In this document: positions 23,066 through 34,188 of the stretch, piece after piece
Position numbering within the stretch: the stretch's first letter is position 1
Layout of the letters: each line of letters opens with the position of its first letter
Origin: Larix kaempferi
Taxonomy: Eukaryota; Streptophyta; Pinopsida; Pinales; Pinaceae
Assembly (NCBI GenBank): GCA_027924585.1
Contig: BSBM01000036.1
Coordinates: 2,232,001-2,296,000, forward strand
Length of the DNA stretch: 64,000 nucleotides
Direction: 5' to 3'
The notes under the pieces: model-generated
Told to the model about the DNA's origin: nothing
Seen by the model: only the letters and a program-made list of their open reading frames with translations
The model's database searches: none
Program-made: the position numbers and the translations under genes

Positions 23066-23610
23066 CTTCTATTCTCTTGCCACAAGCCTTGCTTCTTCTT
23101 GAGAACATTCCTCCCATAATCTGCTGAAGGAGATTAACTTCTTTCTGGCATAGATCCCCTGGATAAAAGAGTCCCATGACCTACGTAGTCCATTCAAAGT
23201 AGTCATAACAATTTCACCATTCTCTACCATTTCATCTATAGCTTCAAGTTGTTCCTTGATTTGAGAGACCTTGGAGAAATAGGATTGAATGGTTTATCCA
23301 TTCGACATCTTGACCCCTTTCAATTGATTTCGCAGGGTCATCTCCCAATTTATGTTCTTTCCTTCAAACAGCTTGGTCAAAGAGTCAAACATAGCCTTGG
23401 GTGTCTTTAGAGAAGACACATGGGGTATGAGATGGTCTTCGATAGAATCAGCGATGATTCTCTTTTCCTTGACCAAGTTCTTCTTATGCAATACCTTAGC
23501 CTCTTCATCCTCTGGGATAGGGATGTCTTCTTTTATATATGAGTCCAACTCATTCTCTTCCAGGTGACTCCTAATTGGTAGTCGGTCCTGAATGCCTCTT
23601 GGAATGATTT
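23066..23610 (-). pseudogene. Copia gag N-terminal half, truncated
   Basis: The frame 23548-23294 (84 residues) carries 'ADSIEDHLIPHVSSLKTPK' and 'LTKLFEGKNINWEMTLRNQL', typical of the copia gag (UBN2/DUF4219-type) domain. It ends in a stop and homology resumes to 23090 ('ALNGLRRSWDSFIQG', 'LWEECSQEEARL'). The first ~50 residues of gag and everything before it, including the 5' LTR, are absent. Similarity fades at about 23610, taken as the truncation point. Confidence 0.75.
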
Positions 23611-26078
23611 AGTTTCTGTTAAAACCTAAAAATAGTGATTAAAAATCACTGGGAAAATAGTCTAAGATATCTCTTTGATCACTCCCCAAAAGGGGTCTTT
23701 TCTTGCAGTAAATTTGTTAGACAAAAACTATCTAAAAAGGGGTTAAATCTGCACATATAATGGGAGGTAAGGGTCTGTATAAAGAAATTTTATCATTTTA
23801 CAACCTATGGGAATCGAGCTAAAATATGATACAAACACCAAGTTAATTATTTACAATATAAAAATACAAAAATGTACAAGTTCTAGATTACTTTTCTCTC
23901 AAAACTAGGTGTACACAAATGAGGATTTTAAGGCTGCCTTCTGGTTTCTTCGATCTTAGATAGAGAATTAGATATGAATTTGTATTTTAAATCTAATATA
24001 TATTGAAATCAGATCTAATCACTGATATGAAGTTTGATACTCAGAGATCTGATTTATCATGTCACAAAAGATGAAATATTTGAGTTTTTTAGGATGAAAG
24101 AGGGCTAAATGATGGAGGAGGGAGCTCTTGATCCTTAGGAAAATTGGCCAGCCCTTCAGGGATGCCAAAATCCTGCAAAACCCACTATTATAATAGTGAT
24201 ATAAAGAGTTCCAAAGATGGTATAAAACACAATTCTTATGCAACTCCTAAGTACTGGAATAAATGGATGAGACATTTGACTTGATTGTAATGCTTAACAA
24301 ATGCTTGTACTTTTATATCTACTTATGATAAAGAATTCTGAAAATGAATATCTATGTGTATGTCACATGCAATATGTTAGAATGATTATATCCTTCAATG
24401 AAAGCAGCTTTGAAAAAAAAATGATTGGATCCTTAGATGCACATAACTTTAAACAAAAAGAGCTTGAAGAGTTTTCTTTTAAAACTTGGAGGATTGAAGA
24501 AGAAGAAAGATGATGCCAAAGAGAAGGGCATGGATTCAGTTAGGCCTCAATATATGAGGGGATTGATTTGAAAGTGTTCAAGATAAAAGAGATGCTCTAG
24601 GATTTCTATGATATTCTTGAAGCTCCTAGAGAATCTGCAATAATTTAACTCCTGCAAAGAGAGGGGATCTCCTTTTTTTATAGCTTGATGGTGTAACCTA
24701 CATTAAAGGGGTTAGTATAGAAATACCCAAACTGATAATAGAACTAAAAAATAACCTCCTTTCACGAAACCTATCACTAAGATAAATCTAGACACAAGAC
24801 TAAAATAAATCTATGTCAACTAGGCAATAGTACCCTTTCAATGACCATAAGAGCTACAACAATTAGCAAGAGGAATTACACAAATAACTAAGCAACAACA
24901 TGGGATATAAATTTATACCACACAATTACAAGGTGAGATCGATGTAACCTCTAAATTTCTTTTCTTTTATTCCAATTCTTCACAATAGAGAAATTATATA
25001 AAGTTCTATCAAGCAACAACCAACTTGAAATCGAGAGGAGAGGCCTCTTTAAATATCCCAATGGGACTAGAATTCATCCCCCTTGATATGGTGAAACATG
25101 TAGGGGATCCAAAACCCTAATTAGATCTCCAAGCCCTAATTAGGTCTCCAATTACCCCAATGTGCCATTTGGAGGGGGACTAGAGAAATATGAGGGAGTT
25201 AATTAGGCCTCCAACACCCTAATGCGCCTCTTCTTGGAGTAAATATTGGAAATCCAATCAAATCCACTCTCATACATGAACATGCATGAGATATGCACCC
25301 CTATTGGAGATATTGAGCAAAATTAGGAGTTTGATTGACTTAATTAGTCCTCCATGTCACTAATGCACACCTCTTGAGCAAATTGAGGAGTAATTAATGA
25401 GTCACCATAGTTAACTGAGCCTCCAAGTCACTAATGCACCCCTCTTGAGAGAATTGATGAGTTACCATAGTTAATTGAGCTTCCAAGTCACTAATGCGCC
25501 CCTCTTGAGGAAATTTAGGACTTTGACTTGCTTGAGTAAATCAAGGCTGCCCTAATTGTAGCAGAAGACTCCAATTCATGCACAATTTTAGGGATTTGAT
25601 CTTGAGATCCCAAATTTTACATAGGGATCCCAAATTTTTGACTTTGATATGACTTATGAACTAGGTTATGATGCCACCTTGCTCCCCTTGACGAGGGGAG
25701 GACCATGCATGCACCCCTCCTTGACTTCAATTCCCGCGCAATCGTAGGGATTTGATATTGAGATCCCAAATTTTGACTTGGATATGACTTATGAAGGAGG
25801 TAATGATGCCACCTTGCTCCCCTTGATAAGAGGAGGACCATGCATGCACCCCTCCTTGAGGGGAGAGGTGCCAAGAATATTCCAATTAGAATTTATGACC
25901 CCCTTAACTCAAATTAAACATTCTCTTTTTCCAACTTGCTTGTCCTAGGGACCAAATAGGTTATACATGACTATAGGACCATGGTGACTAACTTAATTTG
26001 TCATTGAACCACAAGAAATTAGACACTAACCTGAGGAACCTAGGTTATAACACACTTTGGCTTTAGAGGTGTGAGTGA
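23611..26078. other. No gene seen; local repeats
   Basis: AT-rich DNA without a supported frame. Contents: a perfect 7-bp hairpin (agtgatt-aaa-aatcact, 23634-23650); three imperfect ~60-bp units ending 'agtcactaatgc(a/g)cc' around 25320-25515; and a 136-bp tandem duplication at about 25600-25870 ('atgccaccttgctccccttga' in each copy). Minus frames across the last block are repeat artefacts. Confidence 0.5.
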
Positions 26079-26083
26079 AAAAA

Positions 26084-26385
26084 TGTAATAGAGAAAATAT
26101 ATAAATATTAAATAATAATAATAATAATAATAATCATAATTATAATAAAATGTAATAGATAAAATATATAAATAATAAATAATAATAATAAAAGAAAATA
26201 ATAATTAGAAATTATTTAAGTTAATTAGAAGACACATCATTTTATGTGAAAAGGCATGAGTAGACCTATTTATTTGGGTCCCGATTGTATTGTAAAAATA
26301 TATCTCATATCATTATCATATTCTATGGATTATTTATTTTACCTACATTGGAAATGTTCTTAGTAAGGGATCTTGTTCGTTTCTT
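26084..26385 (+). repeat. 5' LTR of the coiled-coil element
   Basis: Begins tgtaatagag and restarts with tgtaatagat at 26151, so the first ~67 bases are duplicated around an (aat)n tract. Otherwise colinear with the 3' LTR at 29192. Confidence 0.75.
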
Positions 26386-26397
26386 TGGTATTAGAGC
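26386..26397 (+). other. Primer-binding site (tRNA-Met type)
   Basis: TGGTATTAGAGC, one base different from the standard TGGTATCAGAGC, directly follows the LTR. Confidence 0.8.
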
Positions 26398-26722
26398 AAG
26401 TCTGATTCAGTTTTTGGCTATTAGCTTGTGGCAATAAAAATTCTAGAGTTTCTCTGATAAATTTGTCTTTGACCATAATTTATTTTTTATGATCTTTGAC
26501 CTTGGACCTTGGCCATTCAAATTTTCATTGAGGAAGTAATCATTCCACTGCAAATAAGAAGAAGAGGCCAAGAATCCTCTCAAAAAAGAAGAAAAAAATA
26601 GAAAAAAAATAACCAACACATGGTTTATAAAAAAAAATGTAGTTTTATTTTCGACCTTTTGTTGAAAAAATAAACGAACCATTCATGAAATGCAATAAAA
26701 AAGCATACAAGCATATATACAC

Positions 26723-27489
26723 TATTGACCAACGCAACCTCAGTCGACAGGGGTTCGCCTTAGTGTCGACACATACCGCAGTCTCCTTGGGCACCGGCCT
26801 GGGCAGGTTTGAGCCCGCCCAACAACACCTGCAGAGCAGATGAGGTCTCACCCGAGGTGTCCAGGAAGAGCAGAAGAAACCATGTTTCCACCGAGGGAGG
26901 AGGAGAGTTGTGGCTGCACGGACTAACTCTATTGCGGTACTTAAACATAAACTTTAAACATTCGACATGGATTTATAACATATTACTTAATCATATCATT
27001 TATCATCACAGCAACAGTAAGCAGACATTGCATCAAGAAAATATAACAACATTCACATATTGCAACATTGCACAAAGATCGTACCAAAACATCATCATGT
27101 TATTATTGTCGCAGTTGTATACCAGAAGCAAAACATAGATCTTCGTACACATACATATCCTTATCTCTTGCTACTATTCTGCTTTCTAAGACTTACAACT
27201 CTCATCTATTTATAGGCCTCTGCCATTACAATGTTTGTCCACTTACAAACGACTTCCTAACCGACACTATGGACAAATGACCCAATATCTAACAGACTCG
27301 ATCCAAATGACCCAAAAACCTGCATACCGTGGTACAATTGACTCAACATTACATAACATATGGTCCAAGTGACCCAAAACCTGCCAACTGCGGTATACTT
27401 TAACACAAAATACTCCTTCCGCACCCTCATCCGATGTCTCGCAGCATCGGCAGTACTGCGATGTTTCCTCATCGAACCGCCTGCCAACA
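26723..27489 (-). repeat. Solo LTR nested in the coiled-coil element (767 bp)
   Basis: Exactly flanked by tacac (26718-26722 and 27490-27494). Read on the minus strand it starts TGTTGGCAGG, has a TATA box (tataaata, 27214-27207), is more GC-rich than its surroundings and ends GGTCAATA, where CA would be expected. No internal element sequence is left, so recombination between its two LTRs is likely. Short frames in it (e.g. 26809-27138) are not genes. Confidence 0.65.
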
Positions 27490-27880
27490 TACACCAATTA
27501 TAAAGGTGTTGATTATTAACTGTGAAATTCTTTATTTAGCACATTATTGAAGTTATGATATAAAGTAATATATTCAAAAGCTAAAAAGGGCTTTAAATCC
27601 ATATTATCAAAAGCATTACTCATACATTGGTACTATATCAAAGATTTATATTAAAGAGTATACTTTATATATATACAAAGTCAATAATATAATATTATAT
27701 TGGATTATTAAGGAATATACTATAAAAGAACAATACATTAAGTTAAAAAAGGTGGTGATTAAAGAGTTTTGAAGGTGGAATACCAAAGACATTAAAAGAA
27801 TTTATTTAAAAAATATTTAAATTATAGTGCTAAAGCAAGGAAGCAAAGAAGCCTCTAAGAAGAATCAGAAGTTGTGAACT

Positions 27881-29180
27881 ATGACAATTATCGATTCAGA
27901 AATGCAGTTGCAATTACAAGTAGTATTGGGTGAGTTAGGGAATTATTAAACGATCAATAGACAATTACAATTTGATATTAAGAAGCATAATTATTTTAAT
28001 GAGTTAAAAGATAAATATAATTGCTACTTGAAAAGGCATATTAAGGAATTCATCGCACAAATTGAGGAACTAAAAATCAAGAAACAAAAATATGACAAAA
28101 ATAAAGAAATATCTCGCTAGAAAATTCAAAATCAAAAGTTAGAACAAGCTAACCTAGACCTTAAGGAGAAGTTATCAGAGAAGGATGAAGAAATATCACA
28201 TTTAAAAAATCACAAGCAAAATCTACTAACAAAAAATAGGAAGTCAAAACATAAAAAACAAGATGATAAAAAAATAGAACAAGAAAATCAAGGTCTCGAA
28301 AATAAATTATCTGAAAAGGATAAAAAATCTTATAACCTGAGGAATCTTAATCATAGGCTGCTTGAGAAAATCAAAAGATTAAAAGAAGAGCCATCAGAAA
28401 ACAAAAACCTTGAAGACAAAGTCAGAAAGCTAGAGAATGATGAACTTTTACATTTACTGCAACATAATCAAAGCTTAATTACACAAACTAAGAAGATAAA
28501 GAATGATAAGAATTCGTTACAAGAAACACAAGAGAAACAAAACAAAAAGGAAGCAGATCTCTAAAAATAGTTCAACAAGAACCTATAAAAAAAGATGAAG
28601 ACATTTCTTACTTCAAAAATATGAACCAGGGTTTGATTAAACAAATACAAAAATTAAAAGATGCGAAGCTAGACAAATACTCAGAAATAGAATTCCAAAT
28701 TGTGGAAAGAGGAACAAATGCACAATCAATTGAATTATATTATCAACCCATAAATCGCCAGAAGCACAAAAAGTTGAAGTTTCTACAAACACTCCACAAG
28801 CGACTCGAATACCTTACCATCATCCAAAGAGTTGTTATGATCGATGACAAAGTAGGGAGGAAAATAAACAATATTCTTCTTACAGACAGCCCAACTACCA
28901 GATTGAAAAAGAATGAAGATGAAATCGACTACTTGTATGGAAGCCTAAAATGAGAATTTTTATCCAAACAATCGATCAACAAAAAGTCCCAATCAAGGTT
29001 AACTTGGGATGGACCACTTCACAAATGATGCAACAATTTCACTCAATGTTTAAAAAAACATATAAACGCGTTTCGTCAAGTGTCGCAACTACCAGCATAG
29101 AAGATCATAGGAAGTCATCACGAGCAAGAACAAAGGATAAAGTATTCCATAATAATGCTTTTAGGACAAAGCATTTCTAA
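27881..29180 (+). pseudogene. Coiled-coil protein of the small LTR element
   Basis: From an ATG at 27881 the frame is open except for two stops (about 27953 and 28118) and reads a strongly coiled-coil protein (repeated 'LSEKDEE' and 'ENK.L' heptads) to 28560. A frameshift leads into 28573-28953 ('IELYYQPINRQKHKKLKFLQTL', basic, globular), whose stop overlaps the start of a third frame (28950-29180, ending in a basic tail). Together roughly 430 residues. No gag zinc knuckle, major homology region or enzyme motif is seen. By position it replaces gag-pol and may bind element RNA or Gag, but that is a guess. Base composition is extremely A-rich, like that of the element around it. Confidence 0.55.
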
Positions 29181-29191
29181 GGGGAAGACAA
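29181..29191 (+). other. Polypurine tract of the coiled-coil element
   Basis: ggggaagacaa immediately before the tgtaataga LTR start. Confidence 0.6.
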
Positions 29192-29444
29192 TGTAATAGA
29201 TAAACTATATAAATAATAATAATAATAAAAGATAAATAATAATTAAAAATTAGAAATGATTTAAGTTAATTAAAAGACACATCCTTTCATGTGAAAAGGC
29301 ACAATTAGACCTATTTATTTGGCTCCTGATTGTATCGTAAAAATATATCTCATATCATTATCATATTATATTTTATTTCTACTCTATGGATTATTTATTT
29401 TACCTACATTGAAAGTTTTTTTGTAATGGATCTTGTTTTCTTCA
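29192..29444 (+). repeat. 3' LTR of the coiled-coil element (253 bp)
   Basis: Direct copy of the 5' LTR without its start duplication; ends ...TTCTTCA followed by aaaaa. Confidence 0.78.
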
Positions 29445-29449
29445 AAAAA

Positions 29450-30807
29450 CCATGTTGAACTCTGGTCACTAGGATCTAAGTTCAACTAGGTAAAAAAAAC
29501 ACTCCAAAGGTGTCATGACATGAGGGACCCATTCAAGCTTTCCCTTTTATAAATATAAATGATGTCAATTTTTTTAATAAACAACCTCACTTTGACCATG
29601 ATAAAGGAGGTGCAAAGTACATCAACTGAGTAGAAGACTACTTGAACCATGATAAAGGAGGTGCAAAGTACATCAACTGAGTAGAAGACTACTTGATTAG
29701 ATAAGGGTGTTTAATGAGCCAAGTTGAACATTAAGCTTAATTGAGGAGAAATTAAGCTTAATTGAGGAGAAATAAGTATAAGGGTGTTTAATGAGCCAAG
29801 TTGAACATGAATGATTGATTTAAGGAATCAATTTTTATTCATGGTTTCAATCTACTAATTGACCAATCAACTTTGATTTGTGGGTGATGAAATGAGAGGA
29901 TCTATGTCATAATAAATCTCAATTTGTATGTGAAACAACATTTAGATATCCCTATCTTATGGCATCATGGAATAAATTTTACAACTATAAAATCTCATCT
30001 ATGGGCCACATTAAATAATTTTGATAAATATAAAATCTCATCCTCAATTGTCATTTAAATTATAAATGTATTTTTCAATACATTTATATTCTAATAAATT
30101 ATAATTATCCCATTTTAATTATAACTCTATTTTACAAATATTATAATTTTTTAAATATTGTTTATTCCTATAATCCTCGTATCAATAAACGCTTGCTGAC
30201 TTTTTTCCACAAATTTTATAATGCGAGGTCATGTTCAAAACTTCAAAGGCAATGAATGAATAGAAGCTTCCTCATAAATGACTCCGCGTTTGATTGCCAC
30301 CTACCATATACCATGTGGATCAAGAATTTAATGAAGGTTGACAACTGTTTTCCAATTTGACTTGACACACCCTCCACCCTATTCATGGGTTGACGCTGCA
30401 ACCTTCAAATGAAATGAAATCATTGACATAAAGCTGTCAACAGAATCTGGAATTATTACTAAGATAGGGGCACTTAAACATTTCAAATTTTTATAAGCTT
30501 TCAATTCAGAGCTTTGGAAATAGGCAAAAAAATAAACTGATGAACTTGCCAACATATTTGGAATAAAACGAGGCAATTTTTAAATTCTTGAGAATGATGG
30601 GTTTAGGGTTTTTCTTAAATGTCTGGTACGAAAAATATCAAATTTTTATCCATCTGTCAAGGACCGTGAAGTCCAGGTTGCTCTACCCTCCCATTTACAA
30701 GTCAGACAGTCAACGTAGGTACGAATTCTTCGATTTGTATAATTGTAACAGATATCTATGTTTGACAATTGATCACGATCATGACGATGGCAAATCTGTG
30801 AACTGCC
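29450..30807. other. No gene seen; small local duplications
   Basis: Contains a 50-bp direct tandem duplication (accatgataaaggaggtgca..., starts 29595 and 29645) and a 21-bp duplication 'attaagcttaattgaggagaa' near 29732-29773. 30180-30800 is less AT-rich and likely low-copy DNA upstream of the peptide gene. A short frame at 30588-30839 has no supporting feature. Confidence 0.45.
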
Positions 30808-30816
30808 CTATATTAA
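30808..30816 (+). promoter_or_regulatory. Possible TATA box of the peptide gene
   Basis: ctatattaa lies 83-91 bases upstream of the ATG at 30899, a plausible place for a plant core promoter. Chosen by position and sequence only. Confidence 0.25.
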
Positions 30817-30898
30817 TCTGCTGCTTATATCCATTATAGATATTCACACTCTTCGGCGATTCTCACATTTCAATACGAAGAGCGATATCACTTTCCCT

Positions 30899-31367
30899 AT
30901 GGCCAAATTGTTGGTGTTGGGTTTCATCATATCGTTATTGGCTTGCCACTCAATCGCTTTGCGATTGCTATCACACGGTATTTGGCACCAAGCATTTCAT
31001 CTATTGAACAAATTACATTGTCTTAAGCCTGTTTTTACTGGGTGTTGGTTTAACTTTATTTTAATTGCAGAAAATAGTGGTGAAGTTTGGCTTTCCAATT
31101 GTAACGAAAATTCCATCCAAAATGCTCCCAACAAAGTAAGATATAAGTTATCAAGAAATATAGTTGTGAATTTGTTTGTAGAATTTCAGCTTTGGAGTTA
31201 AACCTAACTCGGTTTTGCAGGATGGAGATCATAAGATATTACGATGCCATGGGCAACGGCTGGCCGGAAGGAAAAGCGTGCATTCAACCTCCAATAAAGA
31301 TGACTGGAAAGAAGCCCCTGAAAATCGTGAATATGAAGACAGCGACTATATTTACACCCGTCACTAG
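30899..31367 (+). CDS. Secreted peptide precursor, phytosulfokine-like (three exons)
   Basis: Exons 30899-30977, 31071-31135 and 31221-31367 join in frame across two GT-AG introns (93 and 85 bp, both ending ttgcag) to give 96 residues. Residues 1-21 form a signal peptide (Met-Ala-Lys, a hydrophobic Leu/Val/Ile core, then a small-residue cleavage area). The middle is polar and Lys/Asn-rich with no further membrane segment. The protein ends ...EDSDYIYTRH and stops. In phytosulfokine precursors the growth peptide YIYTQ lies near the C-terminus with Asp directly before it, as needed for tyrosine sulfation; size (75-120 residues) and secretion also fit. Differences: Arg replaces the final Gln, and the usual Cys/Arg-Arg block upstream is not evident. 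It may be a divergent phytosulfokine gene, a new peptide family or a decaying copy. The start has a good context (ccctATGg). Confidence 0.55.
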
Positions 31368-31598
31368 CCTTGAAAATGGTCCTTTTCGGGCTTCACTCCA
31401 CTTCACTGGTCAATAGACTGGTCAGTGGCTTTTTGTGTGTTAGGGTTGATGGACATTATATTTGCCTAGTATTGGTATCTGTATCTTGTTGGAACACAAT
31501 AGCATCATATTTATCTATTTTTTACTCGTCTTTGGGTCTTTGAAAAAGCTTACGTTGTTCAGGAGTGGAGTGGAAGGGCATTGACCGACTTTTACTAA

Positions 31599-31616
31599 AT
31601 ACCGTAAATACGGTAT
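31599..31616. other. Perfect inverted repeat ataccgta-aa-tacggtat
   Basis: Two 8-bp arms separated by two bases, ~230 bp downstream of the peptide gene stop. Could be a protein-binding palindrome or chance. Confidence 0.4.
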
Positions 31617-31644
31617 GAGCTGAGAATTCACAGTAAGACAGGTT

Positions 31645-31757
31645 GTTAGTTGAGATTGGAGTATACTCTGCGACCTAGAAAATATAGGAGTCGAACAGAG
31701 CCGCCCTCCACTGAGGCGGCTATATCTTCTACATCGCAGAGTATAATCTCAGCTAAC
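31645..31757. other. 113-nt imperfect hairpin
   Basis: The outer arm 31645-31672 pairs with 31735-31757: 23 pairs with one G-U and a 5-nt bulge (ggagt). Inside, tagaaaatat pairs with atatcttcta (one mismatch) and agccgcc (31699-31705) with ggcggct (31715-31721). The length, bulged stem and low-copy setting would suit a microRNA precursor or a small foldback element. No known plant microRNA sequence was recognised. Confidence 0.5.
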
Positions 31758-31767
31758 TACATTAATA

Positions 31768-32623
31768 TTAGTGTTGAGCTTCCACATATCATCATTCATA
31801 TTCTGGTTTGTACAAGCTAGGTCTGATTACAAAATTGTCTCGTGAATATATATTTTGATTATTAAATTGTAACTGTTTCAACTACATTTTGATTATTGGA
31901 GTGTTTATATAGACTGAGTTTTTTCGTAAATATGTAATTTACATGATGAGAAAGGATCGGGATCTTTTCCAATTAGATAGTTATATGTGATATTCTTTTG
32001 TTCTTTCCATAGTAACGAAAAATATCGTTTTGCAATTTCAGAGACGTGCGCATGGGCTTAATGTGGCGTCTTTCTATATTTTACTGGAGTCTGGAATCTG
32101 TGAACCTAGTTCTCACCATATTAAAATCTCCATAAACAAGGCAAACAGTTTCATGTAGTTCTGCGTTGTTCATCTTCGTTCATTAACTGTTCAACTTCAA
32201 AAGATCGCTCGTTCATTTAATGGTTATCTTGAAAAGTTAGCTAGTCGCCAAAGAGCTTCGTGTAGTTCATCTTCAAAATATCGCTCTCATTCATTAATGG
32301 TTCAGCTTGAAAATCAAACCTAATAATTAACCATTTCCATTAGTTGAAGATTAGGTTTTAAGTAGGACCAGTCCACCAAAGTAACTCGCGGGATAACAGG
32401 GTGGCGATGCCGCCCAATAAAAGTTAACTTAAATGGTTAGAAAAACCTATTTTCTTTATTGTTGTGTGAGAAAAAAAGTTCAATTTATTTTTATTTTCAA
32501 GTATATAGGCTTTTTAAGTATATAAACTTTTAGATATTATATGAGATTTTGGATTTTCTTAGATCCATCAAAAACAATTAACAATATTAAATGAGTGTAA
32601 TAAATATATAGTCTATTGATGGA
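31768..32623. other. No gene seen
   Basis: Non-coding. 32150-32330 carries two loosely similar ~110-bp segments ('gtagttc', 'ttcatcttc', 'aaatcgctc...ttcattaatggtt'). Confidence 0.4.
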
Positions 32624-34125
32624 TGGATGGGGAATCAAGTTTTTCTAGCCTAGTGATGCAAGAGTGGGGAGAAGGATTAGCAACGCAATATCTTGCAGAC
32701 TTTCGCAGGAAACCACGCAGAGTCTCTGTCCCGCGTCGGATGCTTCTTGGAGCTTTGGGACTTGCATGACAAGTGCATCCAAGGACTGCGTGGTAGGGAC
32801 TTTCTCCTGCCTGGAGCACGTAAACTATTGACAGCTTACCTCGTAGCACGGACTTGAAATAGTGCGTCTACTGGACCGTGTGGCTATTTGGGGCCATTAA
32901 ACTTCGACCAAGCTACCATTCTTTATGCATTCAAGATACTTAGGGGTTTATCGTTACGGTATATGCAAATAAGTAAGGTATGCAAAACTACACGCCCAAA
33001 CGCTGCGCTCAAGTTCAGTGTTCCACTGTGTGATTAGTTAGCTTACTCATTCATTCATAGACTTATACTTGTTGAATACCTAGCATTCACCCATACATGT
33101 AACACTTAAAGTATTATTCCCATTCTCTGCGGCGAATACATATAAAAGAAATCACATAACAGATAACTGCAGTATTAACCTTCATACTAAGCAAATGAAC
33201 AATCATAAACACACAACAATCACATAACACAGGAATTAACATGGTTCACCCCCTGGATGGAGGCTACATCCACAAGAATGGTTGTTAATATTGCTCTTAA
33301 TAGGAAGGGTACAACCATTCTTAGTCTGCGCATTCAGCTGCAGACTCTCTTCTCTCTCAGATAGGTCCCTGCGCACTCAGCTGCAGACTCTCTTCTCTCT
33401 CAGATAGGTCCCTGCGCACTCAGCTGCAGAGCCTTTACAATGGCTTTCAAGCTTTTAGATTCTATAATAATCAATGCTTAATCAAAACTGAAGAGTAACC
33501 CTTCCGTTACAAAATCATGCCTTCTTTATAGATCATGCCCATAGGTCATGTCTTTACAATACGCAGGCCGAAAAAAACCCTTAGGTTTACCAAAACCGAT
33601 TATAGTTTCCATCTCATCGAGCTAACTGGCGCCTGGTAGTGAATCTTCCATCATGGCATGCCCTTTGTGTGTTCCCATGTCGCTATGAGCCTTCCTATCG
33701 CACGCATGCCAATAGGTTGTTTTCAGAGAGCCGCTCTTCTTCTATCGGCTTCGTGCGACTGGTATAGGTGGTGGCATCTTTTGCATGTGCGACCTGTCGC
33801 TTTCTTCCTGATCCACTCCTGCCCACCGCTTGGCATTCCTAGTGCATATTTACCAAAATTAGACCGTTGCTGGTCTATTGGAATACATGCCATCTTCCCC
33901 ATCCAGCACTCTGCCCTGCTGGATCCTTGTAGACTGGACACTTCGCGGTATTGCATCCTCGCAGCATCGAGCTTCGCAGCTATCCATCACTATGTTGTGC
34001 GCAACTTCGTAGCATCCCCAGAAATTATACAACATGAATTAAATATTTAGGCCGAGCTATGCTCAACTTCGAAGTTCCTAAAAGGTTCCTTGTTCAAAAT
34101 TACCCCACTTAGGCCAGGCCCAACA
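32624..34125 (-). repeat. Downstream LTR copy A (about 1.5 kb)
   Basis: Colinear with 38453-39916 throughout. It contains an extra ~43-bp tandem duplication (about 33345-33430, 'cagctgcagactctcttctc' in each copy) that copy B lacks. Frames in it are shadows. Confidence 0.75.
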
Positions 34126-34188
34126 GGCCCCTAACACTTACATGTGGCTCGCTCGTGAGCCACTTGCAACCTTGCCAAGCTATTCCTC

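Larger units (their letters stand above)
17343..23610 (-). mobile_element. Ty1/copia element, nearly full gag-pol, 5' LTR missing
   Basis: On the minus strand in order: gag (23.6-22.7 kb), protease, integrase, reverse transcriptase, RNase H (19.6 kb), a repeat-rich 1.7-kb tail, a purine tract and a 3' LTR. This gag-PR-INT-RT-RH order defines copia. Upstream of gag no LTR or tRNA-Met primer-binding site can be found; similarity stops near 23610. Coding parts hold a handful of stops and frameshifts, far fewer than in the 6740-14180 element. Related in LTR layout and Pol sequence to that element, so a less damaged copy of this family could have mobilised it. Confidence 0.88.
26084..29444 (+). 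mobile_element. Small non-autonomous LTR retrotransposon carrying a coiled-coil ORF
   Basis: LTRs at 26084-26385 and 29192-29444 share the start tgtaatagataaa and long stretches such as 'atatatctcatatcattatcatatt'. A tRNA-Met-type primer-binding site follows the first LTR and a purine tract precedes the second. The flanking 5-mers are both aaaaa, consistent with a duplication but weak because of low complexity. There is no gag, RT or integrase; the interior encodes a Lys/Glu-rich coiled-coil protein (27881-29180). A solo LTR of another family is nested inside (26723-27489). Without that insertion the element is about 2.6 kb. Confidence 0.78.

Noticed and set aside
26645-27138. Several overlapping ORFs in the GC-rich island
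   Set aside because: They fall within the solo LTR on both strands, with no domain.
33658-34050. 130-residue plus ORF in the LTR
   Set aside because: Shadow frame in LTR copy A; the homologous part of copy B is not open in the same way.
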